DNA of 64,000 nt from PFJX01 sp964542455 (GCA_964542455.1 CAZIUC010000006.1:62001-126000), one strand, 5' to 3'; shown: positions 43,492 through 52,824, numbered from the stretch's first letter. The notes: a model not told the origin generated them from the sequence alone. Numbers and translations are program-made.

Positions 43492-43791
43492 ATGTCATCC
43501 GATGTTCAGGCGCTGATCGAGAAAAAGCTTTATCTCAACCGCTACCGGGTCGATGCCGGCCGACCCCACATCAAGATCAAGGACGCCAACATCTGTGCCA
43601 CACGCTGCGAGGCGCAGCAATGCGTGGTCTGCTGCCCGGCCGGTTGCTGGAGCAGCGAGTCGAAACGGGTCAGCCTGATTACCGACGGCTGCCTGGAGTG
43701 CGGCGCCTGTCGTATCGTCTGCGATAAGTACCACAATGTGGACTGGAATTACCCGCGTGGCGGTTTTGGCATCCTTTACAAATTCGGCTGA
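43492..43791 (+). CDS. fixX: FixX ferredoxin-like protein
   Basis: 99 residues. The [4Fe-4S] ligands sit in 'CLECGACRIVC', with upstream cysteines in 'ICATRCEAQQCVVCCPAGCW'. Ends 'NYPRGGFGILYKFG', a FixX hallmark. AAGGAG is 6 nt upstream of the ATG. Completes fixABCX, which in diazotrophs supplies low-potential electrons to nitrogenase; here the nif genes seen in the window are dead. Confidence 0.95.
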   Translation: MSSDVQALIEKKLYLNRYRVDAGRPHIKIKDANICATRCEAQQCVVCCPAGCWSSESKRVSLITDGCLECGACRIVCDKYHNVDWNYPRGGFGILYKFG

Positions 43792-43811
43792 AGCATCGAG
43801 GCGGAAACTTA

Positions 43812-45686
43812 GTGAACCAGGCTCACTCGACCAGAAGTAATTCCGCCGCGCTCGCGCTCGGCGCGCTCGGTGTCGTGTTCGGCGACATCGGCACCAGCCC
43901 GCTCTACACCATGAAGGAGGTGTTCGGCGGGCATCATCTGGCGCTCACACAAGGCAACGTTCTCGGCATTCTTTCCCTGGTGTTCTGGTCGCTCATGCTG
44001 GTGGTGTCGCTGAAGTACGTCAGCATCATGATGCGCGCCGACAACAAGGGCGAAGGCGGCATCCTCGCCCTGCTCGCGCTGGCCCAGGGATATGCCCCGC
44101 TGGAGTCGCGCAGTCGCAAGATTCTGATGGTGCTGGGTTTTCTCGGGGCCTCCCTGTTCTTCGGCGACAGCCTGATTACTCCGGCCATTTCCATGCTCTC
44201 CGCCGTCGAAGGCCTGGAGATCGGAGCGCCGGCCTTGCACCCGTTCATCGTGCCGCTCGCGCTCGGCATCCTGCTCGGCCTGTTCGTCATCCAGCGCCAC
44301 GGCACCTCCAACATCGGCCGATTGTTCGGCCCGGTCATGCTGGCCTGGTTCGGCGTGCTCGGGTTTCTCGGGCTGCTCAGCATTCTTCAGCACCCCCAGG
44401 TGCTCGCCGCGCTGCTGCCCATCCACGCCGTGAACTTCTTTCTCGCGCATGGCACGGCCAGCTTTCTCATCCTCGGCGCGGTCGTGCTGGCGATCACCGG
44501 CGCGGAGGCCTTGTATGCCGACATGGGCCATTTCGGCCGCCGCCCGATTCAGTTGATCTGGTTTTCCTATGTGTTGCCGGCGCTGGTTCTCAATTACTTC
44601 GGACAAGGCGCGTTGCTGCTCTCGCACCCGGCGGCGCTGCGCAACCCATTTTTCAGCCTCGCCCCGGAATGGGCGCTCTTTCCCATGGTGGGCTTGGCCA
44701 CGGTGGCGACCGTGATCGCCTCCCAGGCCGTCATCACGGGCGCGTTTTCCGTGACCCGCCAGGTGATCCAGATGGGTTATGCCCCGCGCCTGATCATCCG
44801 CCACACCTCGGCCGCCGAGGCGGGCCAGATCTATATCCCCTTCGTGAACTGGACCTTGATGATCGGCATCGCCCTGCTGGTATTGGGCTTCAAGAACTCA
44901 AGTAATCTCGCCGCCGCCTATGGCATCGCCGTCACCGGCACCTTCGCCATCGACACCATCCTGGTGGGCATCGTCATGCGTGTGCGCTGGGGCCTCAGCC
45001 TGCGCGTCACCCTGGCGGGCATGCTGGTTTTTCTCAGCATCGACCTGGCCTTTTTCGGCGCCAACGCGGTCAAGATCCCGGACGGTGGCTGGTTCCCCCT
45101 GGTGGTGGCGGGGCTGGTGTTTACCTTGCTGGTGACCTGGAAACGCGGCCGCGAAATGGTGCTGCGGCGTTTGCGCGAGACCGCCTTGCCGCTGGCGCCC
45201 TTCGTCGCCGATCTGCTGGAATATCCGCCGCTACGCGTGCCGGGCACCGCGGTCTTCATGACCGCCGATGCCAAGGGCGTGCCTTCGGCGCTGCTGCACA
45301 ACCTCAAACACAACAAGGTGCTGCACGCGCGCGTGGTGATCCTGAACATCCGCTATGCCGAAGTGCCGTATGTGGCGGCCGCCGACCGGCTGACGATGGA
45401 GAAACTTGCCGAAAGTTTCTATCACGTCGTCGTCCGCTACGGCTTCATGGACGACATCGATGTGCCCAAGGCCTTGTCGGAATGCCCCTGCGGCATGGAG
45501 TTCGACTTGATGGACACCACTTTCTTCTTCAGCCGGGAAAACCTGATCCCCACCCGCGGCCAGGGAATGATGGCCTGGCGCGAACACCTGTTCGCCACCA
45601 TGGCGCGCAATGCCGCCAGCCCGATGACCTTCTTCCGCATTCCCGCCAACCGCGTCGTCGAACTCGGGACACAGTTGGAGATTTAG
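43812..45686 (+). CDS. kup: Low-affinity K+ transporter Kup
   Basis: 624 residues, twelve membrane helices plus a cytoplasmic tail. Starts with GTG, then 'LALGALGVVFGDIGTSPLYTMKEVF', the Kup/HAK signature; also 'RADNKGEGGILALLALAQ', 'GASLFFGDSLITPAISMLSAVEGLE' and 'TVIASQAVITGAFSVTRQ'. It imports K+ with H+. It follows fixX by 20 nt, so it appears to be the last gene of the kdpDE-fixABCX-kup series. Confidence 0.95.
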   Translation: MNQAHSTRSNSAALALGALGVVFGDIGTSPLYTMKEVFGGHHLALTQGNVLGILSLVFWSLMLVVSLKYVSIMMRADNKGEGGILALLALAQGYAPLESRSRKILMVLGFLGASLFFGDSLITPAISMLSAVEGLEIGAPALHPFIVPLALGILLGLFVIQRHGTSNIGRLFGPVMLAWFGVLGFLGLLSILQHPQVLAALLPIHAVNFFLAHGTASFLILGAVVLAITGAEALYADMGHFGRRPIQLIWFSYVLPALVLNYFGQGALLLSHPAALRNPFFSLAPEWALFPMVGLATVATVIASQAVITGAFSVTRQVIQMGYAPRLIIRHTSAAEAGQIYIPFVNWTLMIGIALLVLGFKNSSNLAAAYGIAVTGTFAIDTILVGIVMRVRWGLSLRVTLAGMLVFLSIDLAFFGANAVKIPDGGWFPLVVAGLVFTLLVTWKRGREMVLRRLRETALPLAPFVADLLEYPPLRVPGTAVFMTADAKGVPSALLHNLKHNKVLHARVVILNIRYAEVPYVAAADRLTMEKLAESFYHVVVRYGFMDDIDVPKALSECPCGMEFDLMDTTFFFSRENLIPTRGQGMMAWREHLFATMARNAASPMTFFRIPANRVVELGTQLEI

Positions 45687-45707
45687 CACTGTGGGTTGGC
45701 GCCGTGG

Positions 45708-45827
45708 GTTGGGCAAAGCGAAGCGTGCCCCCGCGAGAGGGACGTCGGATTCGTAAGCGCTGAAGCGCCAACGACTCCGCTGCCCAACAACCCGCCGCCA
45801 TGTTGGGCACGCTTCGCTTTGCCCAAC
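45708..45827. mobile_element. 120-bp element with 23-bp inverted ends
   Basis: gttgggcaaagcgaagcgtgccc (45708-45730) is the exact reverse complement of 45805-45827. No coding capacity. MITE-like; it may also fold as a long hairpin downstream of kup. Confidence 0.7.
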
Positions 45828-45853
45828 CTACGCCACTGGATAAGCACGGTGCC

Positions 45854-45920
45854 GTCATTCCGGCGAAAGCCGGAATCCAGAGAAATCAATAACCTGGACC
45901 CCGGCTTTCGCCGGGGTGAC
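45854..45920. repeat. Palindrome pair, family D (copy 2)
   Basis: 'attccggcgaaagccggaat' and 'ccccggctttcgccgggg' form two hairpins separated by 'ccagagaaatcaataacctgga'; the two halves are themselves inverted relative to each other. Confidence 0.65.
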
Positions 45921-45982
45921 GAAAGAATCAGCGTTTCCTTGGTTTTAATTGTTTCGATTTTTTTTCTTATAAGGCTAGTGAC

Positions 45983-47362
45983 ATGACTTCATCCCGCTTA
46001 TGGCAGTCTGGAATGGTCTTGGTAATGACTTTGATGGCCGGCGCCGCATGGGCCGCAAACAGCCCGGCCATCGCCGGCATTCCCATCGAGTTCATCCTCT
46101 TCGCGCTGACATTGCTGGGCGTGGCGCTGTTTCATAACCAGACATTCAATGTCGCGCTGATAGGCGTGATAACGCTGACGCTCTACAAAATTTTCTTCAC
46201 CGGCTTCAAGACCGGAATGGGCGTTGCCGGTCTGGTCGGCCACTTTGGGGAAGTGTGGGTGACCTTGGCCAACCTGTTCTGCCTATTGCTGGGTTTTGCC
46301 ATCCTCGCGCGGCATTTCGAGAAAAGCCACATCCCGGCGATCTTGCCGCGCTTTCTGCCCGACGACTGGCGCGGCGCCTTCGGCGTGCTGGCCATGGTGT
46401 GGCTCATTTCCAGCTTCCTCGACAATATCGCGGCCGCCTTGATCGGTGGCGCGATGGCGCACCAACTGTTCCGAGCAAAAGTGCACATCGGTTACCTCGC
46501 CGCCATCGTCGCGGCGTCCAATGCCGGCGGCGCGTTTTCCGTCGTCGGCGACACGACCACGACCATGATGTGGATTGCCGGTGTCCCGCCAGGCGCGGTG
46601 TTCGAGGCTGTCATGGCCTCAGCCATAGCCCTGCTGATCTCGGGCTATGTGGCCGCGAAGCAGCAGCATGCCTACTCGCCCATCAACAAACACGTCCATG
46701 AACACACCCATGTGGACTGGGCCCGCGTATTCATCGTCGCCCTGATCCTCGCATTCGCGATGATCACCAACATTGTCGTCAACACGCACTACACGTCCAT
46801 CAGCAGCACCTTCCCCTTCATCGGCGTGGCCGTCTGGGCCGCCATCCTCGTCACCGCCAAGCTGCGTCGCCATGACTGGGAAGTACTGGGTGAATCGCTG
46901 AAAGGCACCTTCTTCCTGCTCTTCCTGGTCACCAGCGCCTCGATGATGCCGGTGGAAACGCTACCCGCCGCCTCGTGGCAGACCGCCTTCGGCCTCGGCT
47001 TCGTTTCAGCGGTATTCGACAACATCCCGCTCACCGCGCTGGCGATTCGACAGGATGGCTACGACTGGGGCTTCCTTGCCTTCGGCGTCGGCTACGGCGG
47101 CTCGATGCTCTGGTTCGGCTCCTCGGCCGGTGTCGCGCTTGCAACCATGTACCCCGAAGCCCGATCGGCCGCGCTCTGGCTACGCCATGGCTGGCACGTC
47201 GCGCTGGCCTACGTGATCAGCTTCATAGCCATGGTGGTGCTAGTCGGCTGGCATCCACAACCCCTGCACAAGGCGGGAATGAGCGTTCCCGTTGCCGAGG
47301 CGAGAACCGCGGCGGGGGCGGCGACTAGCCTCAATCAAGCTATGCCCGTACTTGCGAAGTAA
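45983..47362 (+). CDS. ArsB/NhaD-type (ion transporter superfamily) membrane transporter
   Basis: 459 residues, about eleven membrane helices after a signal-like first helix. 'DNIAAALIGGAMAHQLF' and 'VFDNIPLTALAIRQDG' are the two re-entrant 'DNI' motifs typical of the ArsB/NhaD/citrate superfamily, and 'AAIVAASNAGGAFSVVGDTTTTMMW' the conserved TM motif of NhaD-like proteins. Probably a Na+/H+ antiporter or carboxylate carrier; not resolved. It begins after a repeat-filled gap behind kup and its stop codon touches the start of a MITE-like element. Confidence 0.8.
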   Translation: MTSSRLWQSGMVLVMTLMAGAAWAANSPAIAGIPIEFILFALTLLGVALFHNQTFNVALIGVITLTLYKIFFTGFKTGMGVAGLVGHFGEVWVTLANLFCLLLGFAILARHFEKSHIPAILPRFLPDDWRGAFGVLAMVWLISSFLDNIAAALIGGAMAHQLFRAKVHIGYLAAIVAASNAGGAFSVVGDTTTTMMWIAGVPPGAVFEAVMASAIALLISGYVAAKQQHAYSPINKHVHEHTHVDWARVFIVALILAFAMITNIVVNTHYTSISSTFPFIGVAVWAAILVTAKLRRHDWEVLGESLKGTFFLLFLVTSASMMPVETLPAASWQTAFGLGFVSAVFDNIPLTALAIRQDGYDWGFLAFGVGYGGSMLWFGSSAGVALATMYPEARSAALWLRHGWHVALAYVISFIAMVVLVGWHPQPLHKAGMSVPVAEARTAAGAATSLNQAMPVLAK

Positions 47363-47532
47363 GAGGCTGTAATAAATTACCGGCGCCCAAAATATCCGTC
47401 ATTCCCGCGCAGGCGGGAATCCAGTTCCTAGGCCTGACCGCTTAAGAATCAATCAGATGCACAGCCTGGATTCCCGCCAGCGCGGGAATAACGGTGAGCT
47501 TTTTCGTCATTTTCGAAAAATACACAGCCTCT
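47362..47532. mobile_element. 171-bp MITE-like element abutting a stop codon
   Basis: Ends 'agaggctgt' (47362-47370) and 'acagcctct' (47524-47532) are inverted. Inside, 'attcccgcgcaggcgggaat' and 'attcccgccagcgcgggaat' (family D units) face each other around 'ctaggcctgaccgcttaag'. Left end directly overlaps the last base of the preceding stop codon. Confidence 0.6.
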
Positions 47533-47556
47533 GAGAGGCACCTCGAAAACCACTAC

Positions 47557-47630
47557 CCTTCGATGAGCACAGGGCGAACGGCCCTTGGTAAATCAAACCG
47601 TTTCATTCGTACTGAGCCGGCCGAAGCAGG
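47557..47630. repeat. Degenerate REP-like inverted repeat
   Basis: 'ccttcgatgagcacagggcgaacgg' and 'ccgtttcattcgtactgagccggccgaag' form imperfect inverted arms like the common 'ccttcgacaggctcagggcgaacgg' bacterial repeat. This and the next features fill the 650-bp gap between 47363 and 48014. Confidence 0.45.
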
Positions 47631-47723
47631 TTTTTCGATGCACCCAAGCGACGCCCGGTTATCCGGGCTTGAGTCGCCATCAGAAAATTTGAGGTAGATG
47701 CCGGGCCACCGGCCAGACAAGCA

Positions 47724-47858
47724 AAAAGCGCGCTTGTCATTGAAAAAAATGAAGCGTTTAATCCAGCCCCAGTAAGCCTGCTTCGTGAGAATGCTGTAGT
47801 GATTTACACGGATACGGTCGCGAACCTGAACATGAAGCTGCATCGGTTGTTCAGTCAT
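47724..47858 (-). pseudogene. N-terminal fragment of an integron-type tyrosine recombinase
   Basis: 'LHVQVRDRIRVNHYSILTKQ' and 'AYWGWIKRFIFFNDKRAF' matches the SAM-like DNA-binding N-terminus of IntI/XerD-like integrases (QVRDRIRxKHYSxRTExAYVxWIKRFI). After about 45 residues the frame continues into unrelated sequence and the catalytic domain is absent. It borders the AT-rich acquired patch. Confidence 0.7.
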
Positions 47859-48014
47859 GGCCCAGGCGCATAAGAAGAAATGATGATGACCCCTATAAAG
47901 CAAGGTGGATCATGAGGAAGCAAGAGGTTAGTTACACCAGCCAAGATTACGCACCACATATGGGGTCAAATATTGGCTCATATGTGGGGCTGACTTCACG
48001 TACGGTGAATTGAC

Positions 48015-48383
48015 ATGGGGCCAAAAACAAAACAGTTGGTTGATGTACTGGATCAGATAATATTATTGCTCGAATCAGATAATGAAGATCATTGGGGGAA
48101 ATGGATGCTTGAGTCAAAAAGAAGGCTTTTGAATTCAGATTATTCTGGAATTGAACATCTTCTGAGCGCTTATGGTGGTATGGGTTCATTTAATGATTTG
48201 ATAATTTTCCAAGAGACAAGAAATGGAAAGGTCGTATGGAAGCAAGGGTATATAGAAAAGAATGATACTCTAAACAATTTAAGAGCAAAGGCTGGGGGGC
48301 TCGCTACGTATATAAAAAGAAACTATGAAATGGCAATCACCGAACCATCTCTTTCGACCGATGCTCGTACCTCGCGCGGATGA
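48015..48383 (+). CDS. Small AT-rich hypothetical protein, probably acquired
   Basis: 122 residues, markedly lower GC and different codon use than neighbours. 'LDQIILLLESDNEDHWGKWM' and 'GIEHLLSAYGGMGSFNDLII' resemble a family of small uncharacterised proteins often seen in cassettes and islands, but I cannot name it. The last dozen residues are in more GC-rich sequence and may be a junction product. It is preceded by the integrase fragment. The 220 bp after it hold no gene I can support. Confidence 0.55.
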   Translation: MGPKTKQLVDVLDQIILLLESDNEDHWGKWMLESKRRLLNSDYSGIEHLLSAYGGMGSFNDLIIFQETRNGKVVWKQGYIEKNDTLNNLRAKAGGLATYIKRNYEMAITEPSLSTDARTSRG

Positions 48384-48605
48384 ATCGCACGTTATGCGCC
48401 ATCGAATGCCATCAATTCAACGTCCTGGCTGCCGACGCCAAGATCAACGATTTGCCGATTATTTGGGCAATAAAATGGGGTGGGCTCAATTAATTATTAA
48501 TGGTCAAGGAAAATGATTCTACCCTGACTCCTTTTTTATTATGTTGGTTCAGATTGAAATTATTGCGGCCATGGTTCCTGTAATTCAGATATAAGTGGGG
48601 TGCAA

Positions 48606-49877
48606 ATGCAAACAATTAGAGCAAATCTAACAAAATTGAAAACGCTTGTTAGCAAAGAGCTTCCAGATGGTCAGGATATATTCGGGTATGCTGGAATAAG
48701 TAAGGAGATGATAATAAGCTTTATGGATGAAGCGTATAATCTCTCTTATACATTAGTAGATTTGGAGCCAAAGTTTGAGATAACAATTCTAAAACGAAAA
48801 ATAAGCACACTTATTGAAGAATGTAAAAAATACATAAATGATGACGTCAAAGGATGGAATAAGGAGAAAAGGTTTGATGGTTTTGTTAATAATCTCACAA
48901 GTATAAGAGAACAGATCCGTCTTACTTATCTTGTTGTGATCGACAAAGGGTTAAGAACGGAGGAGGTTTCAAATAAAATACTGGAGGATTGTCGTATCCT
49001 TGCCGATGCGCACGAGCAATACCAAGAAGAGGTGTCGCATTTAAGAGAAATTAGTATGGCCATGACAACTGCGCAAGAAGATTCGGAGGCGGCATCGGCA
49101 AAAATAAGGAGCAATCTTGATCTAAGTGAAAATGCATCAAAGTCAATCTCGACCCACCAAAACGAGTCTGAATCATCGCTTACCCTAATAACAAAATTTG
49201 AAGATGAAATAAGGCAGAAGCGAGAGTACATTGCCAACATCAGCGAAAAACTTGGTTCGCTAGAGATGAAATCTAAAGTCACCTTGGATGAAATCGATGC
49301 GAGCAAGTTGGAAATTGAGGCGATAGGAAAGTCGCTATCCGGTCAGGTTGAGATAAACAAGGACCATCAACGAGAAATACAAGACACAATAGAAAGTGCG
49401 AACAGAAAAGGTATGGCGGGCTCATTTAAATCAAGAAAAGATGAATTGGATGCGCCAATCAGGATATGGGGTGGCATATTTATTGTTGCAATAGTTGCAA
49501 TTTTTTTAATTGGCTATCACTTTCTTTCTCCATACTTGTCATCGACCGCCACAGTTGACAAAGTGGACATGTTACTTAAAATAGCACTGGTTTCCCCATT
49601 CGTCTGGCTTGCATGGATGAGTGTTAAGCAATATGGCTATTTGTCTAGAATTCAGGAAGATTATGCATACAAATACGCCTCCGCGATGGCCTTTGAGGGC
49701 TACAAGAAGCAGGCAAAGGATATTGATGAAGACCTACTAAGACAACTCCTGGCCGTATCAGTTGAAAATCTCTCACAAAACCCAATTCGTCTCTTCAGTA
49801 GCAAGGATAATCACGCCAGTCCAGCAAACGAAATTGTGAAAGATTTCATGGCTACAATCAGAGGAAACAAAGAGTAA
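48606..49877 (+). CDS. Coiled-coil membrane protein of unknown function, AT-rich
   Basis: 423 residues from the ATG at 48606 (GTG at 48600 also open). N-terminal helical part (1-125), long coiled coil (about 130-285, rich in E/K/S, e.g. 'TTAQEDSEAASAKIRSNLDL'), two membrane helices ('IWGGIFIVAIVAIFLIGYHFL' and 'LLKIALVSPFVWLAWMSVKQ') and a helical C-terminus ('ASAMAFEGYKKQAKDIDEDL'). Strong AT bias against the GC-rich host marks it as foreign. Such coiled-coil/TM proteins occur in defence islands, but nothing here proves that role. Confidence 0.65.
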   Translation: MQTIRANLTKLKTLVSKELPDGQDIFGYAGISKEMIISFMDEAYNLSYTLVDLEPKFEITILKRKISTLIEECKKYINDDVKGWNKEKRFDGFVNNLTSIREQIRLTYLVVIDKGLRTEEVSNKILEDCRILADAHEQYQEEVSHLREISMAMTTAQEDSEAASAKIRSNLDLSENASKSISTHQNESESSLTLITKFEDEIRQKREYIANISEKLGSLEMKSKVTLDEIDASKLEIEAIGKSLSGQVEINKDHQREIQDTIESANRKGMAGSFKSRKDELDAPIRIWGGIFIVAIVAIFLIGYHFLSPYLSSTATVDKVDMLLKIALVSPFVWLAWMSVKQYGYLSRIQEDYAYKYASAMAFEGYKKQAKDIDEDLLRQLLAVSVENLSQNPIRLFSSKDNHASPANEIVKDFMATIRGNKE

Positions 49878-50052
49878 CTCGACATGGTTCTTTTAGAGTC
49901 GCCTCGCAAGATGAATGTGATGCATCGTGGACACACCAAAATCAAAGGGGCTAGGCTCGCATTTCTCATGAACAATTTATTTCACTGCCTATCTTGGTGC
50001 TCAACCGGAGCGCGCGAAATGCCGGTTCGCACCCGCCCGGTTGGCTTCGACG

Positions 50053-51219
50053 TTACAGCCCCAGCATTTTTCCCAGATGGTGAGTTTCGATCCCGAAATA
50101 GGCTTTTGCGGCCTTGATACTTTCTAAAATGGCGGGGTCGGTTGCGGGTGTCTTTTTGTTTTTTGCGCCGACTATCAGGATGTTTTTCGGCGTATGGGCA
50201 TCCGAGATGAATTCAAAGACCTTCGTCGTATAGCCGTAATATTCCAGAATCAAAGCGCGCAGGCCGTCTGTTACCATCTCCGCCTGGCGCTCGACAAAGA
50301 TGCCGTGTTTCATCAGGAAATCCAGGTCGTTGTGTGCTTTGGCCTTCTCTATTTCGCGGCGTATTTGTTTGTGGCAGCAGGGGGCGACGACAATCAACTC
50401 CGCGCCGGCCGTGATGCCCTTGTAGATTGCGTCGTCGGTTGCCGTGTCGCAGGCGTGGAGCGCGATCAGGATGTTCGCATCGCCGCAATCGTAGTCGGCG
50501 ATGCTGCCCTGAGAAAAATGCAGGCTGTCAAATTGCGCGTCCGCCGCGATTTTGTTGCATAGCGCCACAAGTTCGGTGCGATATTCGACGCCGATCACTT
50601 CGGGGTGCAGGCCGATTCCGATCAGATAATCGTAGAGGGCAAAGGTCAGATAACCCTTGCCTGAGCCCATATCGACGATTTTTTTCAGTTGTCCAGGCGC
50701 TATGCCTTGAATGAGGCTGCTTAGTATCTCGACATATTTGTTGATCTGGCGGTATTTGTCCTGCGCGCTTTTGAAGACGACCCCTTTGTCGTCGGTAATG
50801 TTCAGGGCGTGGAGATAGGCTTTGTCTTCGGTGCCGATCAGCCGTTTTTTATCTCGGTCGTGGCCGGATGGCGCGGGGGCTGTATGGCTTGCTTCTTTCT
50901 TCTTCAAGGATTTGTTTTCAAGAATGAGATCGAACGCGGTGGTAAACAGAGTCGCGACATGAAACCCGTTGGCAAGCGCTTCACTGATTAGCGCTATCCC
51001 TTCGGTAAAGGCATGGTTTTTGACGATGTCGCGGGTTTTGTAACGATAGGTGAAGCTGAGTTTTTCCTCGCGCTTGACCTGAATTCTCCGGACATAGACG
51101 TTTTTAAGTTGGTCTTCCGGCCCTTTGTAATTACCAAGTGATAGTTTCACAAAGCTGCCGTCACGCAGGCTTTCTTCCAGGGCGGATATGAAATTCGGTA
51201 TTCTTGTATTGGAAGTCAT
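50053..51219 (-). CDS. SAM-dependent methyltransferase (Methyltransf_32 / METTL25-like)
   Basis: 388 residues. The N-terminal ~170 residues are a separate domain ('LRDGSFVKLSLGNYKGPEDQL'). The C-terminal methyltransferase has motif I 'VDMGSGKGYLTFALYDYL', acidic 'VIGVEYRTELVALCN', then 'LIALHACDTATDDAIYKGI' and 'IVVAPCCHKQIRREI', a combination typical of the Methyltransf_32 group thought to act on RNA or protein. ATG at 51219 chosen over a TTG one codon earlier; ribosome site weak. GC content is intermediate. Confidence 0.8.
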   Translation of the reverse strand: MTSNTRIPNFISALEESLRDGSFVKLSLGNYKGPEDQLKNVYVRRIQVKREEKLSFTYRYKTRDIVKNHAFTEGIALISEALANGFHVATLFTTAFDLILENKSLKKKEASHTAPAPSGHDRDKKRLIGTEDKAYLHALNITDDKGVVFKSAQDKYRQINKYVEILSSLIQGIAPGQLKKIVDMGSGKGYLTFALYDYLIGIGLHPEVIGVEYRTELVALCNKIAADAQFDSLHFSQGSIADYDCGDANILIALHACDTATDDAIYKGITAGAELIVVAPCCHKQIRREIEKAKAHNDLDFLMKHGIFVERQAEMVTDGLRALILEYYGYTTKVFEFISDAHTPKNILIVGAKNKKTPATDPAILESIKAAKAYFGIETHHLGKMLGL

Positions 51220-51394
51220 CAATGTTGTTCGGCGAGTTGTGCGAATTCAGAGCCGGAAATACTCATTGCCGGCAAGTATGTCATCAACACGGTTTTCGTG
51301 AAGTGGCCGCGAACAAGCGGCTTAGACAGGCTCGATATGAACGGAAGTGCTTGTTCTGAAATGGTTCTTCTGTCTTGCCTGGTGATGCGGTTGG

Positions 51395-51590
51395 GGGGGG
51401 GCTCCCCTTTGATGAAGGTGGGCGGGAGATTTCTCCACGGGTTGCGCGTGCGCAAGCGTCCAGAAATCCCCCCTAACCCCCCTTTTGCAAAGGGGGGAAC
51501 TTCACGCTGTAACCCGATAGCCGCGCGCCCACCCTTGCAGCCAATGAATCCGCCTTGGCAAAGGGGGGAGCCTTACGCTGTAACCCGATA
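51395..51590. repeat. Palindromic repeat, family A (copy 4) with a duplicated tail
   Basis: 'cccctttgatgaagg...ccccccttttgcaaagggggg' (51402-51500) is a family A unit. Downstream 'cgctgtaacccgatagccgcg' occurs twice (about 51505 and 51572) around another half hairpin. It fills the gap between two genes of the minus strand (51220-51597); nothing else is seen there. Confidence 0.65.
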
Positions 51591-51597
51591 GCCGCGG

Positions 51598-52674
51598 CTA
51601 CTTTCCGAGAATCTCCCGCAACGCATCTACCAGCGCGGCGCATTGCGGGTCGCTGCCGATGGTGATGCGCAGGTATTGCTCGATGCGCGGCTGACGGAAG
51701 TGGCGGACGATGATGTTGCGGGCACGTAGCGCGGCGGCGAGGTCGCCGGCATCCTGCTCAGGGTGGCGGGCGAAGATGAAGTTGGCGGCGGAGGGCAGGA
51801 CGTTGAAACCGAGGGCCGTCATGTCGCTGATCAGTTGTTCGCGGCTGGCGATGACCGCCTGGCAGGTGGCTTCGAAATGCGCGCGGTCTTCGATCGCGGC
51901 CGTGGCGCCGGCGATGGCGAGGCGGTCGAGCGGGTAGGAATTGAAGCTGTTCTTGATCCGTTCCAGGGCTTCGATCAGATCCGCATGCCCCACCGCGAAG
52001 CCGACCCGCAGGCCGGCCAGGGAACGCGACTTGGACAGGGTCTGCACCACCAGCAGGTTGGGGTGGCGGTCGACCAGGGCGATGGCGCTTTTTGTGCCGG
52101 GACCGCCGAAGTCGATGTAGGCCTCGTCCACCACGACCAGCACATCGGGTTTTCCCGCCAGCAGGCGTTCGATTTCCGCGAGCGGCAACAATCGCCCGGT
52201 GGGCGCGTTGGGGTTGGGGAAGATGATGGCGCCGCAGTTGGGCGCGTTCAGATAGTCATCGACGCAAATTTCAAACTGTTCGTTGAGCGGCACACCGCGC
52301 CCGACGATGCCGTAGAGACCGCAGTAGACCGGGTAGAAGCTGTAGCTGATGTCCGGGAACAGCAGCGGCGCGCCGTGTTTGAGCAAGCCCAGGAAGGCGT
52401 GCGCGAGCACCTCGTCGGAGCCGTTGCCGACAAACACCTGGCTCGGCGCGACCTGGTAGTAGGTGGCGATGGCGGCTTTCAGGCGGGAGGCTTCAGGGTC
52501 GGGATAGAGGCGCAGGCCTTCGCCGATCTCGCCGCGCAGGGCTTCCAGCGCGCGCGGGGAGGGCGGGTAGGGGTTTTCGTTGGTGTTGAGCTTGACGAGA
52601 TTCGGCAGCTTGGGCTGCTCACCAGGCACATAGGGGGTGAGTCCGGCGACGAGGTCGCTCCAGAATTGGCTCAT
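51598..52674 (-). CDS. hisC: Histidinol-phosphate aminotransferase
   Basis: 358 residues from the ATG at 52674. PLP enzyme converting imidazole-acetol phosphate to histidinol phosphate. 'KLNTNENPYPPSP', 'VFVGNGSDEVLAHAF', 'FPNPNAPTGRLLP', 'VVVDEAYIDFGG' and the PLP lysine Lys215 in 'TLSKSRSLAGLRVGFA' are all present. It is on the reverse strand and divergent from hisB, an inversion relative to the usual hisD-hisC-hisB order. Confidence 0.96.
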   Translation of the reverse strand: MSQFWSDLVAGLTPYVPGEQPKLPNLVKLNTNENPYPPSPRALEALRGEIGEGLRLYPDPEASRLKAAIATYYQVAPSQVFVGNGSDEVLAHAFLGLLKHGAPLLFPDISYSFYPVYCGLYGIVGRGVPLNEQFEICVDDYLNAPNCGAIIFPNPNAPTGRLLPLAEIERLLAGKPDVLVVVDEAYIDFGGPGTKSAIALVDRHPNLLVVQTLSKSRSLAGLRVGFAVGHADLIEALERIKNSFNSYPLDRLAIAGATAAIEDRAHFEATCQAVIASREQLISDMTALGFNVLPSAANFIFARHPEQDAGDLAAALRARNIIVRHFRQPRIEQYLRITIGSDPQCAALVDALREILGK

Positions 52675-52824
52675 GGCGATGGGATGGAAAGGAGGGAAAA
52701 CGGGGGAAATCAGGCGAAGAGGGCTAGAACCCGAAAGCGGCCGTGATGTTATCATGCGCCCCGACTTTCCCTGCCCGCCCAGTCTGTCCTCCACTGCTTA
52801 AGCGCAAGCTCTCCAAGTATCCCG

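Noticed and set aside
48330..48420. Integron attC recombination site after the 122-residue gene ('cgttatgc')
   Set aside because: Only one core-like half-site is seen; no inverse partner at the proper distance, so a cassette structure cannot be claimed.
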